DNA from: an uncultured Odoribacter sp.
GTDB taxonomy: Bacteria; Bacteroidota; Bacteroidia; Bacteroidales; Marinifilaceae
Reading direction: 5' to 3'
Assembly (NCBI GenBank): GCA_944321165.1
Contig: CALUKE010000010.1
Span: 21,647-85,646 of the forward strand
Length of the DNA stretch: 64,000 nt
Shown: positions 63,817 to 64,000 of the stretch, piece after piece
Position numbering within the stretch: the stretch's first letter is position 1
Layout: each line of letters opens with the position of its first letter
The notes under the pieces: generated by a model
Told to the model about the DNA's origin: nothing
The model's database searches: none
Seen by the model: only the letters and a program-made list of their open reading frames with translations
Made by a program: the position numbers and the translations under genes

Positions 63817-64000
63817 TTACAAGTTGATTTTAGGTAACTCATTTACCATATCCACGGTCTGGCAAGAGAGAATAATAACTGACAACAGAAGGTCGAGGAT
63901 ATAACGAGGTTGCTCATGTTCCTTTGACCAGTCGTTAGGGTCGTTTTTGATTTGGGATGCTTTGTCGATGGTGACGGCATAGCGTTCCATTATCCAGTCG
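63817..64000 (-). CDS. C-terminus of a large helicase/type ISP restriction-type protein (partial)
   Basis: Read on the minus strand, the frame enters from beyond the window and ends at the TAA at 63819-63817. The 60 visible residues include DWIMERYAVTIDKASQIKNDPNDW and PRYILDLLLSVIILS. This pattern, with NDPNDW and a PRYI segment before the end, is typical of the C-termini of large DEAD/DEAH helicase and type ISP restriction proteins in Bacteroides. Supports a restriction/defence role for the island. Confidence 0.65.
   Translation of the reverse strand, partial: DWIMERYAVTIDKASQIKNDPNDWSKEHEQPRYILDLLLSVIILSCQTVDMVNELPKINL

Noticed and set aside
1..64000. tRNA, rRNA and CRISPR arrays
   Set aside because: No cloverleaf, rRNA-like stretch or regular repeat-spacer pattern was noticed on either strand; the element does not appear to use a tRNA gene as its attachment site.

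Overview
The window comes from a Bacteroidales chromosome. Supporting this are several SusC/SusD outer-membrane uptake loci under ECF sigma/FecR control, A/T-rich translation starts, and promoters of the Bacteroides type (TTTG, about 20 nt, TAnnTTTG). The mix of SusCD with DUF4843, PKD-like and TlpA lipoproteins is suggestive of the Odoribacteraceae (Butyricimonas/Odoribacter), but that placement is an inference.

Layout. 1-5602: end of a first SusC/SusD/thioredoxin locus. 5765-16097 (locus A) and 16280-28029 (locus B): two adjacent copies of one module (sigma, FecR, SusC with STN domain, SusD, DUF4843 lipoprotein, PKD-like lipoprotein, TlpA lipoprotein; locus B has two TlpA genes). The transporters are almost identical over long stretches, while sigma, FecR and the STN domain differ, so the copies look like one transporter wired to two signalling circuits. 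28203-35346 plus 49721-58780 (locus C): sigma, FecR, SusC, SusD and then, after an interruption, a metallohydrolase-like lipoprotein, a TlpA protein, a subtilase-fold protein lacking its catalytic triad, two aspartic-protease-like proteins (one fused to thioredoxin) and an M16 peptidase. This looks like a peptide- or protein-directed uptake system.

About 35290-49669 is an integrative mobilizable element inserted in the last codons of the locus C susD. A typical SusD C-terminal tail lies stranded at the right junction, 25 nt before the next operon gene. The element has a tyrosine integrase, a multi-HTH DNA-binding protein, an excisionase-like protein, a RecA-fold ATPase, a Toprim/zinc-ribbon protein, a MobV relaxase with a likely oriT, and a PD-(D/E)XK DUF1016 protein. 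Its cargo is a redox and ADP-ribose module: HxlR regulator, NAD(P)-binding reductase, degenerate metallo-beta-lactamase-fold protein, PNPOx-like flavoprotein, zinc-type macrodomain and class M sirtuin (SirTM). The usual SirTM partners GcvH-L and LplA2 are absent.

58951-60396 is a GH27 alpha-galactosidase whose C-terminal carbohydrate-binding domain stops abruptly where an AT-rich island begins. The island (60.4 kb to the end) holds a cyclase-fold/HTH protein with a DUF3307 membrane protein, a membrane coiled-coil protein of unknown function, an Mrr-type nuclease with a possible Abi-type N-terminal domain, and on the minus strand the C-terminus of a large helicase or type ISP restriction protein. 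It reads as a defence-like island.
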